DNA from: JAVBOJ01 sp031550755
GTDB taxonomy: Bacteria; Bacillota; Clostridia; Oscillospirales; UBA929
NCBI GenBank assembly: GCA_031550755.1
Contig: JAVBOJ010000119.1
Span: 1 to 16,574, forward strand
Direction: 5' to 3'
DNA length: 16,574 bases
The notes under the pieces are model-generated. The model made no database searches, was not told the origin of the DNA, and saw only the letters and a list, made by a program, of their open reading frames with translations. Made by a program: the position numbers and the translations under genes. Below are positions 7,068 to 13,654 of this stretch, in pieces. How positions within the stretch are numbered: the first letter of the stretch is position 1; each line of letters begins with the position of its first letter.

Positions 7068-8405
7068 CTACGGCTTGGCGGTATAATCCGCCGTTTTGCC
7101 GCCGAGATTTTCCACCATGCGCAGGGCAATGACCAGCGCCTGTTCGCGCGTGGCGGAGGCGTACCCCTGCGCCTGCTGGGCGGAGGTCACGGCGCGCGGG
7201 GCGAACTTGTTGTCACCCATGCCCTTGATGATGTCATTGGCCACCATGAAGTAGACCGACTGCTTCGCCCAGTCCGAGATGCTGGCGTCGTCGGCAAATT
7301 TGGCGGGCTGGGTGAAATTCAGCGTGTATTTCCCATCGGTCGCGTAGGTCCAGCCGGGAATGGTGGCGCGCTTGAATACCCGGGTCAGGGCGGTGGCGGC
7401 CTGCTCCCGGTTGAGGAGGGTCAGGGGGTCGAATTTGTCCGGCGCGACGCCCACCATCAGGCCGGCGTTGTACGCCTTGAGCACCTCGGTGTCGGCGGTG
7501 TCCTTGAAGGGGTTGACCGTGGCGGGCAGCGCTTTCGTGTTGGCCAGATTTTCATAGGCCTTCACCGCCACCGCCGCAAACTCGGCGCGGGTGATGTTTT
7601 TGGTCAGATCGGCGTTTTTCAGGCTGTCCGGAATCAGGCCGAGCGCGTCGGCCTTTTTCAGCTCCTCGGTGGCCCAGCCGGAGGCGATGGGCTTGTAGGT
7701 AAAGTCGATGTTGGTGCGGGCGTAGAAGTTGGACTCGGAGGTGTGGCGCTCCATATAAAAGAAGTCAAAGTCCACGGTCTCGCCCTTTTTGATGTCCAGC
7801 GTGCCGGCGGTCACCAGCGCGGGCAGAGATACCTTGCCGCTTGCCGCGCCGTGTACGCCGCCGATGTCGATGACCAGCACGCCGTCGATAAAGACCCACA
7901 CGTCGTCGTCGCCGACAAACTCAAATTCCTCAAAGCCCTGATAGGTAAATTTCGCGTGGCATTCCAGAGAAAACCAGAAGTTGTGATCCTGCCCCTCGTT
8001 GCCAAAGAGCGCCCCGTCGATGGGGAAGTAGCCTTCGCCCGACGAGGAATCCATGACATAATAGCCTTCGCTGTCGGCGGTGAAGGTGAGCGTGCTTGTG
8101 GTTTTCATGTTCACGCCGGAAGCGTCGTTGAACAGATTGTTCAGCTTGGCCTGGGTGGTGCCCGGCCAGTTTTCGCTCCATTTCGGCAGATTAAACACCG
8201 GCTTTTTGTCCGCGCCCAGCTTGGACTGCACCAGCCCCTGCACCACGTCGATGGTTCCGCTGCTTTCAAACAGAACCTCGTCGGCATGAAAATCGCGGAT
8301 GGTGGCGTCCAGGGTCACGGTTTCGCCGGCCGCGAACGTGAGGACGGGGAACAGCGAAAATGCCATCGCGAGGGCCAGAAGGGCGGTGATCAGCTTGCGT
8401 TTCAT
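7068..8405 (-). CDS. Fibro-slime domain protein with three SLH repeats (surface-anchored)
   Basis: A 445-residue cell-surface protein. Residues 1-25 are a signal peptide ending TFA/AGE. Residues about 30-236 match the fibro-slime/PA14-like fold: GDDDVWVFIDG (165-175), then IDIGGVHG and ERHTSESNF (219-227). In PA14 domains the adjacent aspartates bind calcium and the fold often binds carbohydrate. Residues about 240-440 hold three S-layer homology repeats, marked by ITRAEFAAVAVKAY, NREQAATALTRVF and ATREQALVIALRM. SLH repeats bind pyruvylated secondary cell-wall polymers, so the protein should sit on the wall with the fibro-slime domain outward. Start ATG at 8405 with AGGAGG 8-9 nt upstream. 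It is separated by 22 bp from the zinc-ribbon gene before it. Adhesin or polysaccharide-binding role inferred. Confidence 0.88.
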   Translation of the reverse strand: MKRKLITALLALAMAFSLFPVLTFAAGETVTLDATIRDFHADEVLFESSGTIDVVQGLVQSKLGADKKPVFNLPKWSENWPGTTQAKLNNLFNDASGVNMKTTSTLTFTADSEGYYVMDSSSGEGYFPIDGALFGNEGQDHNFWFSLECHAKFTYQGFEEFEFVGDDDVWVFIDGVLVIDIGGVHGAASGKVSLPALVTAGTLDIKKGETVDFDFFYMERHTSESNFYARTNIDFTYKPIASGWATEELKKADALGLIPDSLKNADLTKNITRAEFAAVAVKAYENLANTKALPATVNPFKDTADTEVLKAYNAGLMVGVAPDKFDPLTLLNREQAATALTRVFKRATIPGWTYATDGKYTLNFTQPAKFADDASISDWAKQSVYFMVANDIIKGMGDNKFAPRAVTSAQQAQGYASATREQALVIALRMVENLGGKTADYTAKP

Positions 8406-8427
8406 GTGGTATTCCTCCTATGTTTGT

Positions 8428-9180
8428 TTATAATTTGGTTCCGCACCCGCCGCAGAATTTGGTGCCGGGCGGGTTTTCCTGCCCGCAGCAGGCGCATTTG
8501 CCGGAGGGCGGCGCGGTCATCGAAGCGCCGCAATTGTTGCAGAAACGCACCGACTGCGCGTTTTTTGTTCCGCATTGGGCGCAGGTTTTCATATCCATGC
8601 CGGCGCCGCAGTTGTTGCAGAATTTCCCGGTGCCGGCGGGCTTGCCGCAGGCAGGACAGACCGTGGTTTTGCTCTCGATATTGCCCTGCCAGACGGTCGC
8701 CGCCGCGCCCGCGTCCTCTATGTTGCGGCGCATGGCGTCGGCGCGGGCTTTGGCCACGAAAATCTCCTGCCGGGGCGCGCAAGCCACGCACAGCCCCTCG
8801 TCCTCGTTGCGGCAGGCGTCGCACACGTATTTGTGGCAGGAATGGCAGCGGTGGAAATGCTGCTGCGCCTCGTTTTGCGCACGCTCGAACGCCTGCTCAT
8901 GCTCCTTCTGCCATTCCGGGCTCATGCCGTCAAACCGTTCGGACAAAACATGTCCGCTGCGTTCGGCGGCATGTCCGAAGCTGGACAGACGTCCGCCGAT
9001 CAGACTGCCGAGGATGCCCGCGCCCTGCGCGATGTTGCGCAGACCCTTGCCTTTTTTGTAGGTCTCGCTGGCGATAAAGCTGGATTTGTAACCATCCTGA
9101 CAGATATCGCAATAAAATGTAAACTGGAACCCCGCCTCGGTGGAATTGTCCTCATAATTGCGCGTAAATGCCTTGAGCAT
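8428..9180 (-). CDS. Zinc-rich protein: N-terminal CDxC/CHxC domain plus three C-terminal zinc ribbons
   Basis: A 250-residue protein with no signal peptide, so probably cytoplasmic. The N-terminal domain has knuckles CDIC (24-27), CHSC (112-115), CDAC (120-123) and CVAC (131-134), enough for two zinc ions. A Gly-rich stretch (49-69) and an amphipathic acidic helix lie between the first two. The region from about 174 to 250 holds three canonical zinc ribbons (CPAC/CNNC, CAQC/CNNC, CACC/CGGC), giving about five zinc sites in all. The N-terminal knuckle pattern recurs in the 94-residue gene at the head of the operon. Start chosen at the ATG at 9180, with GGAGGGGG just upstream. An in-frame extension to 9240 would overlap the preceding gene and has no binding site. 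Family name unknown; protein or nucleic-acid binding is the usual role of such ribbons. Confidence 0.82.
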   Translation of the reverse strand: MLKAFTRNYEDNSTEAGFQFTFYCDICQDGYKSSFIASETYKKGKGLRNIAQGAGILGSLIGGRLSSFGHAAERSGHVLSERFDGMSPEWQKEHEQAFERAQNEAQQHFHRCHSCHKYVCDACRNEDEGLCVACAPRQEIFVAKARADAMRRNIEDAGAAATVWQGNIESKTTVCPACGKPAGTGKFCNNCGAGMDMKTCAQCGTKNAQSVRFCNNCGASMTAPPSGKCACCGQENPPGTKFCGGCGTKL

Positions 9181-9193
9181 ACGCAACCCCCTC

Positions 9194-9523
9194 CTAGTTC
9201 TTGATGTGCTTTCCGCAGGCGGTGCATTTCGTATTTTCAAAAAATTGCAGGACGCCGCAGCGCTTGTTTTGGCAGGGACGCATCAGGCTTGCGCCGCAGC
9301 GCTCGCATTGATCCTTCACAAAGGTCGGCCTGCCGCAGGACGGGCAGGTCACATAGAGCGCCCTGCCGCACCCGGCGCAGAGCCGCGTGCCTCTTTCGAT
9401 CGGGCGCAGACAGGTCGGGCAGACGTACCCAAACGGGCTGTGACTGCCGCAGAGCGGGCAAAAGCGGCTGTCGTGATCGATGAAGTTGTTGCAATGCACA
9501 CAGACCCACTTGTAGGTGGCCAT
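9194..9523 (-). CDS. Small protein made of four tandem zinc ribbons
   Basis: A 109-residue protein with 16 cysteines in eight pairs: CVHC, CPLC, CPTC, CAGC, CPSC, CERC, a wider CQNKRC, and CTAC. They would fold as four consecutive zinc ribbons with almost nothing else. There is no signal peptide or membrane segment. Start ATG at 9523 (MATYKW), with AGGAGGG about 9 nt upstream lying inside the end of the preceding gene. Only 4 bp separate it from that gene's stop, so translation is probably coupled. It ends 13 bp before the next start. Double zinc ribbon proteins are common in Firmicutes but usually unassigned; likely an adaptor or nucleic-acid/protein binder. Function unknown. Confidence 0.8.
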   Translation of the reverse strand: MATYKWVCVHCNNFIDHDSRFCPLCGSHSPFGYVCPTCLRPIERGTRLCAGCGRALYVTCPSCGRPTFVKDQCERCGASLMRPCQNKRCGVLQFFENTKCTACGKHIKN

Positions 9524-9527
9524 GTCG

Positions 9528-10001
9528 TCATCCCTCCTGCCGCCCGCCGCATTCGCCGCAGAAGCGGGTGCCCGTCGCCAGCTCCGCACCGCAGGAGGTG
9601 CAGAAGGTTTTGCCCGCCGCCCCCAATTTTCCGCCGCATTCCTGACAGAATTTCACCCCTTCGGGGTTGAGATGACCACAGTTGGGGCAGGTGGCTGCCT
9701 CGACCTGCGCGCGTCTGGCCGCCTCGGCCGCCTGTTTTTCCTGATTGACGGTGCCCAGCTTGCGCTCGGCCTCGGCCATGTTCAGCTGCACGAGCCTCAG
9801 CTTTTCCGCCTGCGGGTACGCGCCCGGATTGGCGGCGTACGCCTGTCGGCCGATTTCGGCGAAGATCTCCTGCTCCTGCTTTTTCAGCTCGCTGAGCTCG
9901 CTTTGCGCGTTCATCAGTTTGACCTGCGGATCATCCTGCGGCATAAAGCCGGAAAGCCCCTTCATCAGGCCGCCAAGGCCGCCAAAAAGATCGTTTGCCA
10001 T
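9528..10001 (-). CDS. Coiled-coil protein with two C-terminal zinc ribbons
   Basis: A 157-residue, probably cytoplasmic protein. A short Gly-rich hydrophobic N-terminus (FGGLGGLMKGLSGFM) could be an amphipathic membrane-contact helix. Residues about 25-100 are strongly helical and charged, as in a coiled coil. Two zinc ribbons follow: CPNC (105-108) with CQEC (119-122), and CTSC (134-137) with CGEC (148-151). The layout suits an oligomeric scaffold with a C-terminal ribbon head. Start ATG at 10001 with AAGGAGA 8-9 nt upstream. It lies 29 bp after the second lipoprotein gene and is tightly followed by the four-ribbon gene, whose binding site it contains. No named family recognised. Confidence 0.8.
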   Translation of the reverse strand: MANDLFGGLGGLMKGLSGFMPQDDPQVKLMNAQSELSELKKQEQEIFAEIGRQAYAANPGAYPQAEKLRLVQLNMAEAERKLGTVNQEKQAAEAARRAQVEAATCPNCGHLNPEGVKFCQECGGKLGAAGKTFCTSCGAELATGTRFCGECGGRQEG

Positions 10002-10030
10002 GCGTATCTTCTCCTTTCATATCTTTATAG

Positions 10031-10906
10031 CTACGGCAGAATTAGTTCGCCTACGCCAGCCGTGACCTTTACGGTGCCGGTCTCGGTCGCGAAGGCCAAA
10101 AACGCGTCCTTGTCAAAGCTGTCGCTTGTAAGGCATTCCGGCGGCGTAAAGTCGACGCCGGCGGCGTCAAATTCTCCGTGTACCATCTCGAAATTTTGCG
10201 CTTCGGCGTTGTACTTGTAAATGCTCGCGCCGGTGAAAAAACCATCCCCCATCGTATTGGGAGCCAACGAATAGTACTCGCTCAAAATGGTTCCGTCGGC
10301 CAGCGCCACGACCCTGTTGACCTCCTTGGTGATCATTTCACCGCCGCGCATACGGGTCTGCTCGGTATACAGTATGTTGGTTTTGGTGTTGAGCGAGATA
10401 AAGGTCTTTTCAATATCGCCTTTTTGCATCAGGTTGCCGAGATCGTTCTCGGTTACCTTCTCAATCTCCCACGTCGTCTCGTCGCCGCTTGATTTTTTGG
10501 TGACCGGCGTGCCCATGATGGTTTGGCCGCTGCCGTTGTACTCCTCATACATCGGGATAAACGCCAGATGGTCTCTGTCCAGCACCGCAAGCCCCAAATC
10601 CATGTGCATGACAAGCTCATCCATGTTGTTGAAAACCGCCTCAAAGTTCTTGCCCTGTTCCGTGACATAGTCGCAATAGCTCATCAGGAGTTCCTCCGGG
10701 TCGTATTCAATCCGGCCGGAGGTTACAGAGCCCGTATTGCCCTGCGGCGTCGGCTCGCTCGGCTTTGTGCCGCTGGGGCTGGCATTGCCGCCGCTCGGCG
10801 CGTTGCTGCCCGGCGTGCTGCTGACCGACGGGGTTTGGCTGCCGCAGGCGGCGAGAAGCGAGAGCGCCATCAGTACAACCAGGAGTATGCCGATCCATTT
10901 TTTCAT
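10031..10906 (-). CDS. Lipoprotein of unknown function
   Basis: A 291-residue exported lipoprotein. MKKW, a hydrophobic core and LAAC form a textbook lipobox with Cys21, followed by a Ser/Pro/Gly/Thr-rich tether of about 45 residues. The remaining 220 residues are mixed alpha/beta with no family I recognise. They include a conspicuous Met- and Asp-rich patch (MDELVMHMDLG) and a C-terminal region that may bind a partner. I place the start at the ATG at 10906, where GAGAGGA is well spaced. An in-frame start at 10927 would add seven residues and abut the preceding gene. The gap from the preceding gene is 27 bp. The extracytoplasmic location contrasts with the zinc-ribbon proteins encoded on both sides. 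Confidence 0.82.
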   Translation of the reverse strand: MKKWIGILLVVLMALSLLAACGSQTPSVSSTPGSNAPSGGNASPSGTKPSEPTPQGNTGSVTSGRIEYDPEELLMSYCDYVTEQGKNFEAVFNNMDELVMHMDLGLAVLDRDHLAFIPMYEEYNGSGQTIMGTPVTKKSSGDETTWEIEKVTENDLGNLMQKGDIEKTFISLNTKTNILYTEQTRMRGGEMITKEVNRVVALADGTILSEYYSLAPNTMGDGFFTGASIYKYNAEAQNFEMVHGEFDAAGVDFTPPECLTSDSFDKDAFLAFATETGTVKVTAGVGELILP

Positions 10907-10933
10907 AAAAAGTCCTCTCCATCCCATGTTTAC

Positions 10934-11824
10934 TTATTCGGATACCCAAACGTTGACGATAAACTGAACTCTGCCGCCCTCGGCCTCGTAGATGGAGAGC
11001 TGGACGCCCCACAGCTTGCCGTCGCTCTCCGCCGTGCCGTACAACTCCCAGCCGCCGTACGCGCCGTCGGTCAACGTCGTGGCCAGCTCGGACAGATAGG
11101 CCTCCGCTTCCGCCTCGGTCATGCCGTCCACCGTAAATCCGCCGTAGAACATCGTGCCGTCTCCCGAATTGTCGTCGTAAAACGCGCCCTCAAGCAGTTG
11201 CTTGCCCTCGGGCGGGGTGATAAAGTCCGGCATCCCGGCGGGCCATTCGCCCGCGCCCATCACGCGCACGCTGATTTGGTACAGCACATCGGACTGCTTG
11301 ACAATTTCGATGGTCACGCCGCCCTTGACGGCCGTGCATTCGTCGCCGCTGCGCGTCACCTCGTATCCGGCGGCCTCCAGCTCGGAAAAGTATGCCTCCG
11401 CCGCGCTGCCATCAGCCTCGGCCTTGATGATGAAATCCTCCGGCGCGCCGCCCGCCGCGACCACGGTGCAGTCGTTAAACACCGGCATATCGGCCGGCAG
11501 ACTGTCTTCCGGCCACGCGCCGCCGCCCAAAAACAGGGACATGGCCCAATCCGCCTGTTCCTCGGTCGTCATGCTGTCCCAATTCTCCGGCAGGGTAAAG
11601 TCACCCGCGTTCACCTTGTCCAGCGAATCGTTGATGGCGTTTTGTACGTCCTCCGGCAAGCCGTTCAAATCCGGCATGATGTCGGGCGCGGAAGAGGTGG
11701 TGTCCCGGCCGCCGCCCGGCGTGGGTGTGCCGGCGGGGTTGTTTTGCGGCGGGCTGTCGCAGCCCGCAAGCAAGCCTGTCAACAGGAGCAGAGACGCGGC
11801 CAAAGCAATCATTTTTCTCATCAT
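10934..11824 (-). CDS. Lipoprotein with a duplicated C-terminal domain
   Basis: A 296-residue exported lipoprotein: MMRKM, hydrophobic core, LAGC lipobox with Cys22, then a Pro/Gly/Thr-rich tether. Residues about 103-189 and 191-294 look like two copies of one domain. Each begins with a WP...MPxF element (AWPEDSLPADMPVF and EWPAGMPDF). Each then has an AEAY(F/L)SEL helix and ends in an amphipathic strand with an alternating Ile/Val pattern (ISVRV, FIVNVWV). No named family recognised. Start ATG at 11824 with GGGAG upstream. The ATG overlaps the TGA of the preceding gene by ATGA, so the two are translationally coupled. The region between the tether and first repeat is acidic and helical (TTEEQADWAMSLF). 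Confidence 0.82.
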   Translation of the reverse strand: MMRKMIALAASLLLLTGLLAGCDSPPQNNPAGTPTPGGGRDTTSSAPDIMPDLNGLPEDVQNAINDSLDKVNAGDFTLPENWDSMTTEEQADWAMSLFLGGGAWPEDSLPADMPVFNDCTVVAAGGAPEDFIIKAEADGSAAEAYFSELEAAGYEVTRSGDECTAVKGGVTIEIVKQSDVLYQISVRVMGAGEWPAGMPDFITPPEGKQLLEGAFYDDNSGDGTMFYGGFTVDGMTEAEAEAYLSELATTLTDGAYGGWELYGTAESDGKLWGVQLSIYEAEGGRVQFIVNVWVSE

Positions 11825-12105
11825 ACATTCTCCCTATTTCTATTTTTTGGTTCACATTCCACGCAAAGCATGACATCCTCGTTGTAGTGCCTGTCACAGA
11901 CCCATTTTTTACAGCGATGACAGAGGTTGAAGTGCCGCCGCGCCTGCTCCCGCGCCTTTCGGATAGCGCCGCCCGGGGATTCCGCCGCAACAGGTTCCGC
12001 CGAATATCCGTAATCGCACAAATCGCAGAAGAAGGTGCACCAATAGAACTCTCCGTTGCGAATTACGCGTGCTTTTGACGTGAATTCAAGGGCCACACTC
12101 CTCAC
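11821..12105 (-). CDS. Small zinc-binding protein sharing a domain with the large zinc-ribbon protein
   Basis: A 94-residue cytoplasmic protein with knuckles CDLC (27-30), CHRC (62-65), CDRH (70-73) and CVEC (81-84). The pattern CDxCxxGY, then HFxxCHxCxKxVCD, NED and LCVxC is the same as in the N-terminal 134 residues of the 250-residue protein encoded at 8428-9180. The spacer between the first and second knuckle is about 50 residues shorter, and the third knuckle ends in His instead of Cys. Start is GTG at 12105 preceded by AAGG only 2 nt away. GTG at 12096 is an alternative, but its AGGAG is too close, so the start is uncertain. First gene of the operon; its TGA overlaps the next ATG. Confidence 0.75.
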   Translation of the reverse strand: MRSVALEFTSKARVIRNGEFYWCTFFCDLCDYGYSAEPVAAESPGGAIRKAREQARRHFNLCHRCKKWVCDRHYNEDVMLCVECEPKNRNRENV

Positions 12106-12122
12106 CGCCTTATATTGACCCG

Positions 12123-12162
12123 GATAGATAGCTGTGATATGATTTTTTCAACTCCATTGTAA
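12123..12162 (-). promoter_or_regulatory. Possible promoter region of the nine-gene operon
   Basis: Two overlapping candidates read on the minus strand, each with a 17-bp spacer: TTACAA (12157-12162) to TATCAC (12134-12139), and TTGAAA (12146-12151) to TCTATC (12123-12128). Both are weak matches. A weak core would fit an activator-dependent promoter. The choice between them cannot be made by eye. Confidence 0.3.
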
Positions 12163-12174
12163 TCACTATATGAT
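12146..12174 (+). promoter_or_regulatory. Possible promoter of the binding-protein/LuxR operon
   Basis: TATGAT at 12169-12174 is a good -10 box. The sequence 17 bp upstream (TTTCAA) is a poor -35. It overlaps the AATCA-N5-TGATT palindrome at 12161-12175, so a factor bound there would affect both divergent promoters. Confidence 0.3.
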
Positions 12175-12244
12175 TCTTTAGGGGCGCTGTAATCATCCCG
12201 GGGGTGATTTCTCCACGAAAACAGGGGTGATTTTTGGGGTGATT
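12161..12244. repeat. Repeated GGGGTGATT motif and inverted AATCA/TGATT pairs
   Basis: GGGGTGATT occurs exactly at 12201-12209, 12224-12232 and 12236-12244, and an inverted near-copy AATCATCCC lies at 12191-12199. AATCA and TGATT also form inverted pairs at 12161-12175 (5-bp gap) and 12191-12209, where 8 bp can pair around CGG. The cluster fills the non-coding space in front of the binding-protein gene. It looks like an operator array, although pairing in the mRNA leader is also possible. Confidence 0.55.
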
Positions 12245-12266
12245 ATGAAAAAAGGGGGAACCAACC

Positions 12267-13619
12267 ATGAAAAAGAGATTGGGATTGTCGGCGCTTATCC
12301 TTGTGTTGTTTTTTACAGGATGCGCGGCCAAAGACGGCGGGCTTGACCCCAACAGCCCCGTGACGCTGGGCATGTGGCACAATTACGGAGGCCAAATGCA
12401 AAGCACGATGGATCAGCTGATTGACGAGTTCAACGCGACCGTCGGCAAGGAGAAGGGGATTGTCATCAGCGTCACCTCGGTGACTGGCATGAAGGAGCAG
12501 GAGGAAAAGCTGGCCATGATCGCCAACGGCGACCCCGGCGCGCCCACCATGCCGGATATTGTGACGCTGAACCCCAAAATGGCGGTGCTGCTCAAGGCAA
12601 AGGAGCTCATTGCCCCGCTGGACTCGTATTTTTCAAACGACGAGCTGAATCTCTATCTGCCGCAGTTTGTCGAGGAGGGAAGACTGTCCGACAGCAAGCT
12701 CTACGTCTTCCCGATGGCCAAGTCCACCGAGGTTCTGTTTGTCAACCAGACGCTCTTTGACCGTTTTTCGGCGGCGACCGGCGTGGGGATCGAGCGCCTG
12801 TCCACCTTCGAGGGCATCGCCGAAGCGGCGCAAACATATTACGAGTGGACAGACGGGCAAACGCCCGATGTCCCGCAGGACGGAAAGACATTTTTTACCG
12901 CCGATTCCTGGTTTAACATCGCGATGGTGGGCGCAAAGCAGATGGGGCTTGCGTTTATCTCCTCGGACGGGCTGAAAACCAACACGCCGGAGTTTGCGCG
13001 CGTTTGGGACTTTTCGGTGTTGCCCGCGCTGACCGGCGGGTACGCCGTCGCCGACGGCTACAGCTCGGATCTGTCCAAAACCGGCGACATTGTCTGCTCC
13101 ACCGGTTCGACCGCCGGGATCCTGTTTTACGGCGATACGATTACATATCCCGACAACCGGGTGGAGGCTGTGACCTATACCGTGTTGCCCTATCCGGTGT
13201 TTGCCGGCGGGGACAAAATCGCCCTCCAGCGCGGCGCCGGCATGGCCGTGTCCAAAAGCACGACACAAAGGGAATACGCGGCGGCGGTGTTCCTGAAATG
13301 GTTCACCGAGCCCGCGCAAAATATGCGGTTTGTATCCTCCACCGGCTACCTGCCCGTGACCAAAAAGGCGTTCGAAGAGGATATGGCCAGGGAAATTGAG
13401 ACAGTGGAAGCCGAAAATGTGAAAAAGCTGCTGACCGCCGCGGCGAAAATGTACGATGAATACACCTTCTTGATTGCGCCCGTGTTTGACGAGTTTGACG
13501 CCATGAGCAAGGCGTACGAAACCGAACTGAAGCAGCTCATGCGTGACGGCCGCGCGTCGGTGCTCGGCGGCGCGGACCCCGAGGCGGAGCGCCGGGCCTT
13601 GCTGTCCCAGATGAAATAA
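12267..13619 (+). CDS. Family 1 extracellular solute-binding lipoprotein (no permease genes adjacent)
   Basis: A 450-residue lipoprotein of the ABC sugar-binding type. MKKR, hydrophobic core and FTGC give lipobox Cys19. The mature protein starts with VTLGMWHNYGG, the usual first strand of carbohydrate-binding family 1 proteins. It continues through typical elements such as MPDIVTLNP, FPMAKSTEVLFVNQTLF and GAGMAVSKS, ending near YLPVTKKAF and a helical tail. Length is normal for the family. In transporters it would hand sugars or oligosaccharides to two permeases, but none follows. Instead a membrane-bound LuxR regulator starts 35 bp after its stop. Start ATG at 12267 with AAGGGGG about 9 nt upstream. 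A role as ligand-presenting subunit of a sensor is inferred. Confidence 0.9.
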   Translation: MKKRLGLSALILVLFFTGCAAKDGGLDPNSPVTLGMWHNYGGQMQSTMDQLIDEFNATVGKEKGIVISVTSVTGMKEQEEKLAMIANGDPGAPTMPDIVTLNPKMAVLLKAKELIAPLDSYFSNDELNLYLPQFVEEGRLSDSKLYVFPMAKSTEVLFVNQTLFDRFSAATGVGIERLSTFEGIAEAAQTYYEWTDGQTPDVPQDGKTFFTADSWFNIAMVGAKQMGLAFISSDGLKTNTPEFARVWDFSVLPALTGGYAVADGYSSDLSKTGDIVCSTGSTAGILFYGDTITYPDNRVEAVTYTVLPYPVFAGGDKIALQRGAGMAVSKSTTQREYAAAVFLKWFTEPAQNMRFVSSTGYLPVTKKAFEEDMAREIETVEAENVKKLLTAAAKMYDEYTFLIAPVFDEFDAMSKAYETELKQLMRDGRASVLGGADPEAERRALLSQMK

Positions 13620-13654
13620 CCGCGCGGCGAGGACGAGGAAAGGGGGAAAACCGT

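Noticed and set aside
6690..9077. 795-codon plus-strand frame across three minus-strand genes
   Set aside because: The translation is Arg/Gly/Pro-rich with no domain, and it lies opposite the lipoprotein, SLH and zinc-ribbon genes, which are well supported.
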